A stretch of DNA of 64,000 nucleotides, taken from Bradyrhizobium xenonodulans. Its GTDB lineage: Bacteria; Pseudomonadota; Alphaproteobacteria; Rhizobiales; Xanthobacteraceae. Each line of letters opens with the position of its first letter. The stretch's first letter is position 1. Both the position numbers and the translations under genes were made by a program. The stretch covers positions 7,966,501 through 8,030,500 of the forward strand of contig NZ_CP089391.1 in NCBI RefSeq assembly GCF_027594865.1, in the 5' to 3' direction. Positions 24,767 to 34,003 of the stretch are shown in pieces. The notes beneath the pieces are model-generated. The model worked only from the letters and a program-made list of their open reading frames with translations. It did not search any database and was not told the DNA's origin.

Positions 24767-25975
24767 TCAGGCCGGCGTGATCGTCACCGGCAGACTGTCG
24801 AGCCCGCGCAGCGTGTTGTTGAATCGGCGCTTGGGTTCGCCCGTGATCTCGATTTTGGCGACGCGACGCGCCAGCGCCGAGAGCATCGTCTCGCCTTCGA
24901 GCCGTGCCACGAGTTGGCCGACGCACATGTGGATGCCGGAGCCGTAACCGACATGGCCGGAGGTGCGGCGGGTGATGTCGTAGCTGTCGGGCTGGTCCCA
25001 ACGGCGCGGGTCCCTGTTGGCGGCGGCGAGGAACATCAGCACCTTCTCGCCCTCACCGATCGTCGCGCCTGACAGCTCGACCTCGCGCGTCGTGGTGCGG
25101 AAGAAGGTCTGCACCGGGCTTTCGAACCGTACGGCTTCCTCGAAGGCGTTGCGCGCGAGCGTGGGATCGCCGCGCAGCCGCTGCCACTGATCAGAAAAGC
25201 GCGCCAGGCAATAGACGGCAGCGCCGATCCCGTTGACCGTGGTATCGAGGCCGGCCGACAGCAGCGAGCGCACCAGCAGCGGTGCTTCGGTCGCCGTGAT
25301 CGCGCCCTCGTCGACATGGGCGTGGATGCAGGCGCCGATGCCACCGGGTGTGAGATTTTCACGCTGGCACTGGTCGGTGACATAGGCCTGATGCGGCGCC
25401 GAGCGCTCGATCGCCTCCTGGCGCAGCTGGTTGGGTGGGCCGAACGCGTTGAACACGACGCTTGCATAGGGGATGAGATGATCACGGCCTTCAGGCTTCA
25501 AACCGAGCGCATCCGGGAAGATCGAGAGCGGATAGGCTTCGGCCAGATCCGTGATCGCATCGAAGCTGCGCTTCTCCAGTAGCGCGTCCACGCGTGCCTC
25601 CGCCGCGGCGGCAAAGCGGTCGCGCAGCCCTTTCATCACGGTCGGGGACAGCACTTTCGCGAGCACGGCGCGGGTGCGGGTATGCGCGGGCGGATCGGCC
25701 TCGAGGATCAGGCTCGGCGGCCGCCACGGCGTCTCCTTCTTGAAATCGGACAGACCGACGCCGCGGCTGGAGCAGAACGTCGCGGGATCGTTCAGTACGG
25801 CATGGACCTCGGCATAGCGCGCCACGCCGTAGACGTTCCACTTGTCGAGATAGACGACCGGACCAGCCTCCCGCAGCTTCTCATGCGTGGGATAGGGGTC
25901 AGCAAAAAACGTCACGTCGAAGGGATCGACGTCGAGATGCGAGACGCCTGATACGGCGGAGCCGGGTGCGCTCAT
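24767..25975 (-). CDS. Cytochrome P450, CYP199-like (para-substituted benzoate monooxygenase)
   Basis: 402-residue soluble P450. Heme ligand Cys351 in GYGSGIHMCVGQ, ExxR at Glu280-Arg283, I-helix oxygen-activation motif AGLDTT at 241-246. Over most of its length it reads like CYP199A enzymes of Rhodopseudomonas palustris (for example LDKWNVYGVARYAEVHAVL and the segment around SLILEADPPAHTRTRAVL), which demethylate 4-methoxybenzoate. Veratrate or anisate demethylation feeding protocatechuate or 4-hydroxybenzoate is the likely role. No ferredoxin or reductase gene adjoins it. It is divergent from a MarR gene with a dyad in between; GGAGGA precedes the ATG. Confidence 0.9.
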   Translation of the reverse strand: MSAPGSAVSGVSHLDVDPFDVTFFADPYPTHEKLREAGPVVYLDKWNVYGVARYAEVHAVLNDPATFCSSRGVGLSDFKKETPWRPPSLILEADPPAHTRTRAVLAKVLSPTVMKGLRDRFAAAAEARVDALLEKRSFDAITDLAEAYPLSIFPDALGLKPEGRDHLIPYASVVFNAFGPPNQLRQEAIERSAPHQAYVTDQCQRENLTPGGIGACIHAHVDEGAITATEAPLLVRSLLSAGLDTTVNGIGAAVYCLARFSDQWQRLRGDPTLARNAFEEAVRFESPVQTFFRTTTREVELSGATIGEGEKVLMFLAAANRDPRRWDQPDSYDITRRTSGHVGYGSGIHMCVGQLVARLEGETMLSALARRVAKIEITGEPKRRFNNTLRGLDSLPVTITPA

Positions 25976-26008
25976 AAAAGTCCTCCCTCATTTTGATCTT
26001 GTGAAAAG

Positions 26009-26042
26009 GCGGTGCATGCCCTTAGGTCTGCGGGCACACCGC
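26009..26042. promoter_or_regulatory. Candidate MarR operator between P450 and MarR genes
   Basis: Arms GCGGTGCATGCCC (26009-26021) and GGGCACACCGC (26032-26042) form an interrupted dyad in the 83-bp divergent gap, the usual place for a MarR autorepressor site. Confidence 0.45.
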
Positions 26043-26058
26043 GAGTTAAAACCCCGAT

Positions 26059-26565
26059 ATGCCGCCGCCCTCGACCAGAGCCCGCCAAAAGCCTGCGCCC
26101 ACTGATGTGGGGCCGACGCTCGATCTCGATCGCTACGTCCCCGCCTTCATCACCTTCATCGCCAACAAGCTCTCGAACAGCGCGACCGCGTTCTATCAGA
26201 AGCAGTTCGGCGTCAACGTCACGGAGTGGCGGATCATGTCGCTGCTGGCGATCGAGCCCGGCATTCCGGCCTCCCGCATCTGCCACGTCATCGGCTTCGA
26301 CAAGGGCCCGGTGAGCCGGACGCTTGCCGGCCTCGAGAAGCGCGGGCTGGTGTCGATCCGCACCGACCCCAACGACGGCCGCACCCATTCGATCGCGCTG
26401 ACGACGAAGGGACGCGCCACCCATGACAAGGTGATCGTCGCCGCCTTCGAACGGGAGCGGCGCCTGTTGTCCTGCCTGAGCAAGGACGAGCGCGAGGTGC
26501 TGATCGATTTGTTGCGCCGGCTGCACGAGAATTTGGGCGCCGTGACCGGCGGCACCGAGGCCTGA
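26059..26565 (+). CDS. MarR-family regulator divergent from the P450
   Basis: 168-residue MarR-type repressor with the winged helix FGVNVTEWRIMSLLAIEPGIPASRI, the recognition region GFDKGPVSRTLAGLEKRGLV, and the wing with R-D/N-D-x-R (TDPNDGRTHSIALT). MarR proteins commonly release DNA on binding aromatic acids or their CoA esters. Position opposite the P450-binding protein unit makes those genes the likely targets. Confidence 0.88.
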   Translation: MPPPSTRARQKPAPTDVGPTLDLDRYVPAFITFIANKLSNSATAFYQKQFGVNVTEWRIMSLLAIEPGIPASRICHVIGFDKGPVSRTLAGLEKRGLVSIRTDPNDGRTHSIALTTKGRATHDKVIVAAFERERRLLSCLSKDEREVLIDLLRRLHENLGAVTGGTEA

Positions 26566-26784
26566 CAGATCGCGCGCCGGGCGCGCCGCGTCAGTGCGTT
26601 CAGGCATGCGCCGGCGTTTGCCGACGGCACCATTCCTGCCGTGCATCGTTTCCTCCGGGATCAGGCGCAGCGGTTCGCCCCGCCGTCATCCTCGTCCGGA
26701 ATGGTTCGCACGAATTAGTTGCTTAGGCAACAAAGGAATCGGCAAAATATTGCGGCATGCTGGCTGGCGTATTTGCTTCGCGCC

Positions 26785-26848
26785 GGTCTCGTGTCCCGGA
26801 CGCGCTGCGGCGTGAAACACTGCTGCACTGCGTCCGGGGCACGAGAGC
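26785..26848. repeat. Inverted repeat, family E
   Basis: CTCGTGTCCCGGACGC (26788-26803) and GCGTCCGGGGCACGAG (26830-26845) are separated by 26 bp. It lies in the 299-bp gap between the convergent MarR and CoA-ligase genes, and may end both transcripts. Nothing else was seen in 26566-26864. Confidence 0.65.
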
Positions 26849-26864
26849 CGCTCATGCGTCACTG

Positions 26865-28715
26865 TTACAGGCCAATCCACTTCGCCGACGCGTCATCATT
26901 CAACCGCGCCACAGCATCCGCCCGCCGTGTCAGCACCGCGCGCTGGTTGATGTAGCCCTTGTCGGTGATCTCGCCGCCGTCGACCGACGGCGGTTCGGCG
27001 AGCAGCAACGCGCGCGTGGCGTGGCCGGAGGAGTTGGCGGCCTGCTGCTTCAGTTTTGCGAGGCCCTGCGCGATCGCGGCCCTGACCTTGTCGTGCGCCA
27101 GCACTTCTTTCACATCAGCCGCCTCGGACAAGCCCGCATGGGCGCGGCACGCAGCGATGTTCGGAAACACCAGAAACCGCACCTCGTCGCCGCCATGGCC
27201 GGTGACGACGATGTCCTGCGCGAGCGGCGCCAGCGCGGCGATACCGGCGACGCGCAGCGTGCCGACGCTGACCCAGGTGCCGGAATTCAGCTTGAAGTCT
27301 TCCGCGACGCGGCCGTCGAAAAACAGACCGCACTCGGGCCGGTCAGCATCGGCGAGCTTCACGGCGTCGCCAATCAGATAGAAACCCTCCTCGTCGAACG
27401 CCTGCCTGGTCAGCTCCGGCGCCTTCCAATAGCCCGGCGTGACGTTGGGACCGCGCACCCGCACCTCCAGCTTGTCGCCGGTGGTGACGAGCTTCAGCTC
27501 GGTGCCGGGAATGGGCACGCCGATATTGCCGGATCGCTCGGCGAGAAAATGACAGTCGGTCGCGAGCGGCGAGGTTTCGGTCGAGCCCCACGCCGAGACC
27601 ATCGGCAGCGCATGGCCGACGGTCTCGACGGAAAGCTGTTCGAGCGCCTCCCAGAGATTCTGTGGCAACGCGGCGCCGGCATAGAAGGCGAACTTCACCT
27701 CGCTGAAGAAGCGGCGACGCAGATCCTCGTCGCCACGCAGCGCCGCGATCAGCATGTCAAAGCCGCGCGGCACGTTGAAATAGACCGTCGGCATCACGCT
27801 CTTCAGATTGGCGAGCGACGTCGCGAAGAGACCGGGCGCGGGCTTGCCGCCGTCGATATAGAGCGAACCGCCATTGCGCAGCACGAGATTGAAATTGTGG
27901 TTGGCGCCGAAGGTGTGGCTCCAGGGCAGCCAGTCGAGGATGACGAGATCGCCGCGCGCCTTTTCGAGGAACGTCCAGGTCTGTGCCTTGGCCTGCTGGC
28001 TCGAGGTCAGCATGCGCTGGGTGTTGATGACCGCCTTGGGCGTGCCGGTCGAGCCCGAGGTGAACAGGAATTTTGCGATCGTATCCGGCGTCACCGCGGT
28101 GAAAGCGGCTGCGGCGTCCGGCGTTTCAGGCGTTGCCGCGATGGCCCGGAAGGCCAGCGCATCGGCATCGCCAGCCTTGCCGCTGATGATCTGCGCGTTG
28201 TGCAGCGGCTTGATCGCGGCCAGCGCTGCTGCAAAAGGCTTGGTCGCGGAGACATAGATCGCGCCCGGCTCGAGCAGTGCGATCATGCTCTTGAGCTTGT
28301 CGAAATCTTTCGACATCAACGAATAGGCCGGCGAGATCGCCGCCGAGGGCACGCCGACATGCTGGGCGGCCAGCGCGAGCAGCGCGTGATCGATGCTGTT
28401 GTCGGAAAGGATGACGACAGGGCGCTCGGCGCTGAGCCTCTGCGCCAAAATCCACGATGCAGCCGCGCGGACCCGCTGCAGGGCACCCGCGTAGGTCACG
28501 GTGGCCCAGGGCGTATCGGTGCTATCTCGCTCCGCGAGGAAGATCCTATCCGGCGTCTGCCGCGCAAAATGCTCCAGCCAGTCGCCGATGCAGCGCGCGC
28601 CGTCGCGCAAGGGGTCGGGCGAACGCAGCAGGATGCTGCCGTCGGCGCGATGCTCGGCGACGGTTTTTGGCGTTGCGAACAGGCTCGAAGCGTCGCCGCG
28701 TGGAGCGGTCGTCAT
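26865..28715 (-). CDS. Feruloyl-CoA synthetase-like acyl-CoA ligase
   Basis: 616-residue ANL-superfamily ligase. AMP-binding loop FLFTSGSTGTPKAVIN (~residue 190), motif SAWGSTETSP, hinge FFDGRVAEDFKLNSGTWVSV typical of feruloyl-CoA synthetases of hydroxycinnamate pathways, and a degenerate C-terminus without the usual PRT/GK catalytic Lys segment but ending ITDKGYINQRAV. An upstream in-frame start at 28793 is rejected because the ATG at 28715 has GGAGGA at ideal spacing. It is divergent from a CouR/FerR-like MarR gene. No hydratase-lyase or vanillin dehydrogenase gene is nearby, so later steps must be encoded elsewhere. Confidence 0.85.
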   Translation of the reverse strand: MTTAPRGDASSLFATPKTVAEHRADGSILLRSPDPLRDGARCIGDWLEHFARQTPDRIFLAERDSTDTPWATVTYAGALQRVRAAASWILAQRLSAERPVVILSDNSIDHALLALAAQHVGVPSAAISPAYSLMSKDFDKLKSMIALLEPGAIYVSATKPFAAALAAIKPLHNAQIISGKAGDADALAFRAIAATPETPDAAAAFTAVTPDTIAKFLFTSGSTGTPKAVINTQRMLTSSQQAKAQTWTFLEKARGDLVILDWLPWSHTFGANHNFNLVLRNGGSLYIDGGKPAPGLFATSLANLKSVMPTVYFNVPRGFDMLIAALRGDEDLRRRFFSEVKFAFYAGAALPQNLWEALEQLSVETVGHALPMVSAWGSTETSPLATDCHFLAERSGNIGVPIPGTELKLVTTGDKLEVRVRGPNVTPGYWKAPELTRQAFDEEGFYLIGDAVKLADADRPECGLFFDGRVAEDFKLNSGTWVSVGTLRVAGIAALAPLAQDIVVTGHGGDEVRFLVFPNIAACRAHAGLSEAADVKEVLAHDKVRAAIAQGLAKLKQQAANSSGHATRALLLAEPPSVDGGEITDKGYINQRAVLTRRADAVARLNDDASAKWIGL

Positions 28716-28793
28716 GGTTTCCTCCTCGCCCGTATCAGGGATCGGCTGCAGCCTCGTTCCGGGCTGCTTTGGCCATAATGTTGGGCAGGACAA

Positions 28794-28809
28794 TTGTTGT
28801 CGTCAACAA
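28794..28809. promoter_or_regulatory. Candidate MarR operator at the CoA-ligase promoter
   Basis: TTGTTG-TCGT-CAACAA is a perfect dyad, flanked by a further CAAT. It lies in the 148-bp divergent gap about 80 bp upstream of the ligase start and 55 bp upstream of the MarR start. Confidence 0.5.
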
Positions 28810-28863
28810 CAATCTTCCGCTTGGGGCCTCGAGGCGCTAAGGTCGCGCGGCAGGAGACACGAT

Positions 28864-29370
28864 GTGACAGCCAGCGCCGCCCGAGCCGACACCCGCCCCT
28901 CCCCACGCAAACGCGCCGGCAACGGCACCGCCCGGCGGATCGACGCGGACGAGATCGGCCTCGATGCCCTGGTCGGCCACGCCGGTTATGCGGTGCGGCG
29001 CTTCCAGATCTGGATCTTCCAGGACTTCATCAGGACGCTCGGCGACGTCGACATCAGGCCGACGCAATATTCGGTGCTGACGGTGATCGGCGCCAATCCG
29101 GGCCTGTCGCAGATGGCGGTGGCCAAGCGCCTCGGCATCGAGCGCGCCCGGCTGGTGCACCTGCTCGACAGCCTCGAACAGCGCAAGCTGGTGAAGCGGA
29201 TCAAGTCGAAGGCGGACCGGCGCTCGCACGCCCTGCACCTCACTACGCCCGGCGAGACGGCGCTGGCCAAATTCAAGCGGCTCGCCGCCGAGCATGAGCG
29301 GCATGTCGAAGCCAGGATCGGCAAGGAGAACCGCGAGCGGCTGCTCCGGATCCTCGCTGACTTCACTTGA
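28864..29370 (+). CDS. MarR-family regulator divergent from the CoA ligase
   Basis: 168-residue MarR-type regulator. Start is a GTG preceded by AGGAGA; the nearby ATG at 28862 is out of frame. Winged helix: DIRPTQYSVLTVIGANPGLSQMAVAKRLGIERARLVHLLD, wing KSKADRRSHALHLT. It is of the kind that represses hydroxycinnamate genes (CouR, FerR) and responds to the CoA thioester made by the adjacent ligase; that ligand is inferred from context. Confidence 0.87.
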   Translation: MTASAARADTRPSPRKRAGNGTARRIDADEIGLDALVGHAGYAVRRFQIWIFQDFIRTLGDVDIRPTQYSVLTVIGANPGLSQMAVAKRLGIERARLVHLLDSLEQRKLVKRIKSKADRRSHALHLTTPGETALAKFKRLAAEHERHVEARIGKENRERLLRILADFT

Positions 29371-29469
29371 TCTCGCTTGCCTGTTATTCGAGCAGATGCC
29401 CGTAACAGGGCGCTGGCGTGACGACCGTCTCGACCGCCGATATATCCCCCAAGCCACTGATTGCACGAT

Positions 29470-29501
29470 AATATCCGAGGCATCGCGTCTGCCCGGATAT
29501 T
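29470..29501. promoter_or_regulatory. Inverted repeat upstream of the atzF sigma-54 promoter
   Basis: AATATCCG (29470-29477) and CGGATATT (29494-29501) are exact complements 16 bp apart. They end 9 bp upstream of the -24 box; an ATTGT-AC-ACAAT palindrome (29499-29510) abuts it. Candidates for an activator or repressor site. Confidence 0.45.
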
Positions 29502-29509
29502 GTACACAA

Positions 29510-29524
29510 TGGCACATCGCTTGC
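29510..29524 (+). promoter_or_regulatory. Sigma-54 (RpoN) promoter of the allophanate hydrolase gene
   Basis: TGGCACATCGCTTGC matches the -24/-12 consensus TGGCAC-N5-TTGC in every defined position, with the required 10 bp between GG and GC. It sits 40 bp before the atzF start. Confidence 0.8.
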
Positions 29525-29563
29525 TTCAATCCGGGGTGAAGCAGTTGCCGGAGTCTTGTCGCC

Positions 29564-31372
29564 ATGGGGGCTGAGCAGCCTGAAACGATCGCCGCGATTG
29601 TGGCCGCGCATCGCGCGGGCGCGATGACGCCGGCGCAGACGGTCGCGCGCAGCTACCAGCGCATCCGCGACCATAACGATCCCGCGGTGTTCATCGGCCT
29701 GCGCGATGAAAAGGACGCGATCGCGGAAGCCGGAAAGCTCGCCGCGCGAGGTGATACGGCAAGCCTGCCGCTCTATGGCGTCCCGGTTGCGGTGAAGGAC
29801 AATATCGACGCGCTGGGCTTTCCGACCACGGCGGCCTGCCCGGCGTTTTCCTACACGCCGACGCACGACTCCACCGCAGTGCAGCGGTTGCGCGCGGCCG
29901 GCGCCATCATCATCGGCAAGACCAATCTCGACCAGTTCGCGACCGGCCTCGTCGGCGTGCGCTCGCCCTACGGCATTCCCAAGAATTCGATCCGTGAGGA
30001 TCTGATTCCCGGCGGATCGAGCTCGGGCTCGGCCGTCGCCGTCGGCGCCGGGCTGGTGCCACTGTCACTCGGCACCGATACGGCCGGCTCAGGCCGCGTG
30101 CCGGCGATGCTCAACAACATCGTCGGGCTGAAGCCGAGCCTCGGCATGATCTCGACCGCGGGCCTCGTGCCGGCCTGCCGCACGCTCGACTGCATCTCGG
30201 TGTTTGCGCTGACGGTCGACGACGCCGCGCTCGCGCTCGCGGTGATGGCAGGCCCCGACCAGGCCGACCCGTTCTCGCGCGACCGGCCGCTTGGCGCGGT
30301 CACACCGCTCCTGGCAAATCTGCGCCTCGGCGTGCCGCGCAACGGACAGCTGATCTTCTTCGGCGACAAGAAGGCGGAAGCCGCTTACGGCGACGCGCTG
30401 AAGCGCTGGACTGCGCTTGGCGCAACGCTGGTCGAGTTCGACCTCGAACCGTTCTACGAGACGGCGCGGCTGCTCTATGAGGGGCCGTGGATCGCCGAGC
30501 GCTATCTCGTGATCAAGGATCTGCTGGCGTCCGCGCCCGATGCGATCCATCCGATCACGCGCGAAATCACCGCGGCCGGCGCGCGTCTGACGGCGGCGGA
30601 GACCTTCTCCGCGCTGTATCGCTTGCAGGGCCTGCGCAAGATCGCCGAGCGCACCTTCACTGGTATCGACGCGCTGGTGCTGCCGACGGCGCCGACGGCC
30701 TATACGACCGCGCAGGTGCTGGCCAATCCGATCGAGCTCAACAGCAGGCTCGGCACCTACACGAATTTCGTCAACCTGCTCGATCTCTGTGGTCTCGCGA
30801 TCCCGGCCGCGATGCGCGCCGATGGAATTCCGTTCGGCATCACGCTGCTCGCGCCCGCAGGACAGGATGCGCTGCTTGCGAGCATCGGCCGCGTGTTCCA
30901 TGCGGACACGAAGCTAAGCGTCGGCGCGAAGGGTGTGGCACAAGCACCGCTCGCGCCGCTTGCCACAAACGGCAGCGACGAGATTCCCATCGCGGTTGTT
31001 GGTGCGCATCTCTCCGGCATGGCGCTGAACGGCGAATTGACGGCGCTGAACGCGCGATTGATCGAAGCGACAAAGACCGCGCCCGACTACAAGCTCTACG
31101 CACTTCGGACCACGCCGCCGAAGCCCGGCATGCTGCGCGTCGAAGCCGGCAAGGGCGCGGAAATCGAGCTGGAGATCTGGTCGCTGTCGTCGTCCGCCTT
31201 CGGCAAGTTCGTCAACGCGATTCCTTCGCCGATGGCGATCGGCACGGTGCGCCTTGCCGACGGCCGCAGCGTGAAGGGGTTTTTGGTCGAGCCCGAGGTG
31301 CTGGGCGAGGCGCGGGATATCACGACGTATGGTGGCTGGCGCGCGTATATGAAGGAAACCGCGGCAATTTAG
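29564..31372 (+). CDS. atzF: Allophanate hydrolase AtzF
   Basis: 602-residue enzyme splitting allophanate to ammonia and CO2, the last step of urea-amidolyase, biuret and cyanuric-acid nitrogen routes. Residues 1-440 are an amidase-signature domain: Lys78 (VAVKDNID), GGSSSGS loop at 150-156, nucleophile Ser176 (TDTAGSGR). Residues ~465-600 are the C-terminal domain specific to AtzF/DUR1-type allophanate hydrolases (AVVGAHLSGMALNGEL to TTYGGWRAYMKE). The length is typical. It stands alone on the plus strand behind a sigma-54 promoter and converges with the operon encoding AtzE-, AtzG- and AtzH-like proteins that would supply allophanate. Confidence 0.93.
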   Translation: MGAEQPETIAAIVAAHRAGAMTPAQTVARSYQRIRDHNDPAVFIGLRDEKDAIAEAGKLAARGDTASLPLYGVPVAVKDNIDALGFPTTAACPAFSYTPTHDSTAVQRLRAAGAIIIGKTNLDQFATGLVGVRSPYGIPKNSIREDLIPGGSSSGSAVAVGAGLVPLSLGTDTAGSGRVPAMLNNIVGLKPSLGMISTAGLVPACRTLDCISVFALTVDDAALALAVMAGPDQADPFSRDRPLGAVTPLLANLRLGVPRNGQLIFFGDKKAEAAYGDALKRWTALGATLVEFDLEPFYETARLLYEGPWIAERYLVIKDLLASAPDAIHPITREITAAGARLTAAETFSALYRLQGLRKIAERTFTGIDALVLPTAPTAYTTAQVLANPIELNSRLGTYTNFVNLLDLCGLAIPAAMRADGIPFGITLLAPAGQDALLASIGRVFHADTKLSVGAKGVAQAPLAPLATNGSDEIPIAVVGAHLSGMALNGELTALNARLIEATKTAPDYKLYALRTTPPKPGMLRVEAGKGAEIELEIWSLSSSAFGKFVNAIPSPMAIGTVRLADGRSVKGFLVEPEVLGEARDITTYGGWRAYMKETAAI

Positions 31373-31377
31373 GTCCC

Positions 31378-31463
31378 GTAGGGTGGGCAAAGCGCAGCGT
31401 GCCCACCATCAGTATCAATTAGAAAAGACGTGGGCACGGCGCTTCGCGCCTTTCCCACCCTAC
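31378..31463. repeat. Palindromic repeat, family B (copy 1)
   Basis: GTAGGGTGGGCAAAGCGCAG ... and its mirrored complement CGCGCCTTTCCCACCCTAC enclose CGTGCCCAC/GTGGGCACG. Copies at 51698-51780 and 61615-61704. It lies between convergent genes and may end transcription. Confidence 0.88.
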
Positions 31464-31480
31464 GGCACCGAGTTCGCCCC

Positions 31481-32203
31481 CTACACCGACACCGCGTAAA
31501 TCTCATACTCGCCGCGCACCAGCTCGATATGCGCACGCATGGCGGCGGCGGCGCCCTGCTTGTCGCCGCGCATGATGGCGACGACGACGCGGTCGTGCTC
31601 GGCTTGCGACTTTGCCAATCGGCCGAGATTGCGGAACTGGGCACGGCGGAACGGCTGCACGCGCACGCGCGTCGCCAGCGTGATCTCGGCGATGTAGCCG
31701 TTCTGCGATCCCGCATAGATCGCGTTGTGGAAGCGCTCGTTGACCTCGTGGAAGCGATCGGGATTGCCGGCATAGCTGAGCACCCGCAGCTCTTCGTGGA
31801 TGGCCTCGAGACCATGGCGCTCAGCGGCCGACATGCGCTCGGCAGCAAGGCCGGCGCACAGCGCCTCGAGCTCCGCCATCGCCTCGAACATGCTTGTGAG
31901 ACGCTCGATCGAGGGCTGCGCCACCACCGCACCGCGATGCGGCCGCGCCTCGACGAGGCCGCTTGCGACCAGTTGGCGCAGCGCCTCGCGTACCGGAGTC
32001 CGCGAGACATTGAAGCGGCGCGCGATGTCGGTCTCGTCCAGCGGCGCACCGGGGGCGAGGGTTCCGCGCACGATCTCGTCGGCGAGCTGAAGCCGCAATT
32101 CCTCGGCGCGCGTGACCTTGTGCACGCTGGGCTGCGCCCGATCGACCCGCGGCACCACCGGCTCGACCGGCAGTGTCCCGGGCGGAAAATCGTCAAGCGT
32201 CAT
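31481..32203 (-). CDS. GntR-family regulator (FadR/FCD type)
   Basis: 240-residue transcription factor. N-terminal winged helix: VTRAEELRLQLADEIVRGTLAPGAPLDETDIARRFNVSRTPVREALRQLVASGLV; C-terminal all-helical FCD ligand-binding domain with the metal-binding pattern (RFHEVNERFHNAIYAGS, then EHDRVVVAIMRGD). The ATG at 32203 follows AAAGAGA. It is last in the dpp-atzGEH operon, 4 bp after the atzH-like stop, and is a probable local regulator responding to a carboxylate intermediate. Confidence 0.9.
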   Translation of the reverse strand: MTLDDFPPGTLPVEPVVPRVDRAQPSVHKVTRAEELRLQLADEIVRGTLAPGAPLDETDIARRFNVSRTPVREALRQLVASGLVEARPHRGAVVAQPSIERLTSMFEAMAELEALCAGLAAERMSAAERHGLEAIHEELRVLSYAGNPDRFHEVNERFHNAIYAGSQNGYIAEITLATRVRVQPFRRAQFRNLGRLAKSQAEHDRVVVAIMRGDKQGAAAAMRAHIELVRGEYEIYAVSV

Positions 32204-32207
32204 ACGG

Positions 32208-32600
32208 TCAGGTCTCTTTCGACTCGTCGATGATGCTGACATGGGCAGCGACGACGCGCCAGCCCTCCGGGAAGCGAATCCAGGTCTGCATCTGCCGGCC
32301 GACCTTGCCAGGCGCCGTGTCGCGATAGAACAAGGTGGAGGCCACGGCCGTATCGCGGCCATAGCTGGAAATGACGGTCCTGGCGGTGCGGCGGTTGAGG
32401 CCGACCGGCGAGCGGCCGGCGCGGAAGCCGGAAATTGCCTCGTAGCCGTAGAGGTTCTCGCCGATGCCATAGCGCAGCGTGCGGGGATCGTTGCGGAAGA
32501 GTTCGCCGAGCACGGCGACGTCGTTGCCGACGAGGGCCTGCTCATAGCGGTCGAACGCGGCTTTGACTTCCGCGATCACGTCGGGGAGATCGATCTCCAT
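32208..32600 (-). CDS. AtzH/HpxZ-family protein (SnoaL-like, DUF3225)
   Basis: 130-residue cone-fold protein starting [35 protein letters not shown]. The phrase [23 protein letters not shown] and the end [12 protein letters not shown] are diagnostic of the HpxZ/AtzH family. AtzH of Pseudomonas ADP is reported to act on 1,3-dicarboxyurea, turning it into allophanate; HpxZ occurs in oxalurate operons. GAGAGGAA precedes the ATG at 32600; the longer frame upstream is non-coding overlap with atzE. Gene order atzG-atzE-atzH matches those clusters. Confidence 0.85.
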   Translation of the reverse strand: MEIDLPDVIAEVKAAFDRYEQALVGNDVAVLGELFRNDPRTLRYGIGENLYGYEAISGFRAGRSPVGLNRRTARTVISSYGRDTAVASTLFYRDTAPGKVGRQMQTWIRFPEGWRVVAAHVSIIDESKET

Positions 32601-32601
32601 C

Positions 32602-33996
32602 CTAAATTCCTCTCGGCGCGGGCGCTGACACCACGCCCATCTGTTCCAATGCGTACGCGACGCGCAGCGCAATGTCCTCGCGCCACGGCGCGCAGATGAT
32701 CTGCACGCCGATCGGCAGCGGCTCGAGCGGCACCGGGACGGCAACGACCGGCAGGCCGATGAACGAGATCGGCTGGGTGTGGATGCCGATATTGGCGCGC
32801 ACCGGCAATTCGACGCCGTCGAGATTGAAATTCACCTGGCCGAGCTTGGGCGCCGTGCAGGACGTTGCCGGCGCGATCAGCACGTCGACCGATCTGAATA
32901 TCTCGGCGAGCTGCGCACGATACCAGCGGCGGAATTTCTGCGCGCGGTCGACCAGCGGCGCCGGCACCATGGCGCCCGCAATCAGCCGGTCGCGCACCGC
33001 GGGATCGAAATCGTTCGGGCGCTTGCGCAGGCGATCGAGATGCAGCGAGGCGCCTTCGGTGGTGGTGATGACGTAGGCTGCCGCGCGGGCACGCGAGGCT
33101 TCGGGCACGTCGACGACTTTGGTCGCGCCAAGGGCCTTGGCAACGCGGCTGACGGCTTCGACGGCCTCGGGAAACACGTTCTTCTGAAAGTGCCCGCCGG
33201 CAATCGCAATGCGCAGGTCCGAAACCGGATTGGCGAGCAGCGGCAGCGTCGGCTCTAACCCGCGCGTGGTGCAGGCGGCATCGTCGGCATCCGGGCCCTG
33301 CATCGCGTCGTAGGCGAGCGCGAGGTCGGTGACGGAGCGCGCGAACGGGCCGAGATGATCGAGGCTCGCCACGAACGGGAACGAGCGCGCGCGTGACAGC
33401 CGGCCATAGGTCGGCTTCAGGCCAAAGATGCCGCAGAACGAGGACGGCACGCGGATCGAGCCATTGGTGTCGGAGCCGAGCGCGATCGGCACCAGCGCGC
33501 CGCCGACGGCGCTGCCCGAACCGCCGGAGGAGCCGCCGGTCATCCGCGTCGTGTCATGCGGATTGCGCGAGGGGCCGTCGTGGACGTTCTCTCCCGTAAA
33601 ATCGTAGGCGTATTCGCCCATGTTGAGCGCGCCGACCAGCACGGCGCCAGCCGCTTCCATCCGCTCGATCAGCGTGGCATCGCGCTTGGCCGGCGCGAGG
33701 TCGCGGTTGATCTTCGAGCCTGCGCGCGTTGGCAGGCCTGCGACATCAAAGAGGTTCTTCACTGCGAACGGCACGCCGGCGAGTGGGCCGACGGTCTTGC
33801 CCGCCGCGATGTCGGCATCGATCGCGCGTGCCTTGGCGCGGGCGCGATCGGCGGTGACGTCGGTGAAGGAATTGAGGATGGTGTCGTGCTGCTTGATGCG
33901 TGCGAGGGCTGCTTCAGTGGCATCGAGCGCGGACAGCTTGCGGCCCGCAACCGCACTCGCGATTGCCGCGGCCGTCATCTCTGGCTTGGTGGTCAT
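32602..33996 (-). CDS. atzE: AtzE/HpxY-family amidase
   Basis: 464-residue amidase-signature enzyme. Catalytic Lys80 ([12 protein letters not shown]), GGSSGGS loop at 154-160, nucleophile Ser180 ([10 protein letters not shown]). Whole-length resemblance is to AtzE (1-carboxybiuret hydrolase) and HpxY of the oxalurate pathway, both of which work with a GatC-like small subunit; such a gene ends 8 bp upstream. The ATG at 33996 begins MTTKPEM. The ribosome-binding site is weak, consistent with translational coupling to atzG. True substrate (carboxybiuret, oxalurate or another ureide) cannot be settled by sequence. Confidence 0.87.
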   Translation of the reverse strand: MTTKPEMTAAAIASAVAGRKLSALDATEAALARIKQHDTILNSFTDVTADRARAKARAIDADIAAGKTVGPLAGVPFAVKNLFDVAGLPTRAGSKINRDLAPAKRDATLIERMEAAGAVLVGALNMGEYAYDFTGENVHDGPSRNPHDTTRMTGGSSGGSGSAVGGALVPIALGSDTNGSIRVPSSFCGIFGLKPTYGRLSRARSFPFVASLDHLGPFARSVTDLALAYDAMQGPDADDAACTTRGLEPTLPLLANPVSDLRIAIAGGHFQKNVFPEAVEAVSRVAKALGATKVVDVPEASRARAAAYVITTTEGASLHLDRLRKRPNDFDPAVRDRLIAGAMVPAPLVDRAQKFRRWYRAQLAEIFRSVDVLIAPATSCTAPKLGQVNFNLDGVELPVRANIGIHTQPISFIGLPVVAVPVPLEPLPIGVQIICAPWREDIALRVAYALEQMGVVSAPAPRGI

Positions 33997-34003
33997 GGCA
34001 ACA

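Noticed and set aside
26757..28778. 673-residue open frame on the plus strand
   Set aside because: Antisense to the acyl-CoA ligase, which has clear ANL motifs and a good ribosome-binding site.
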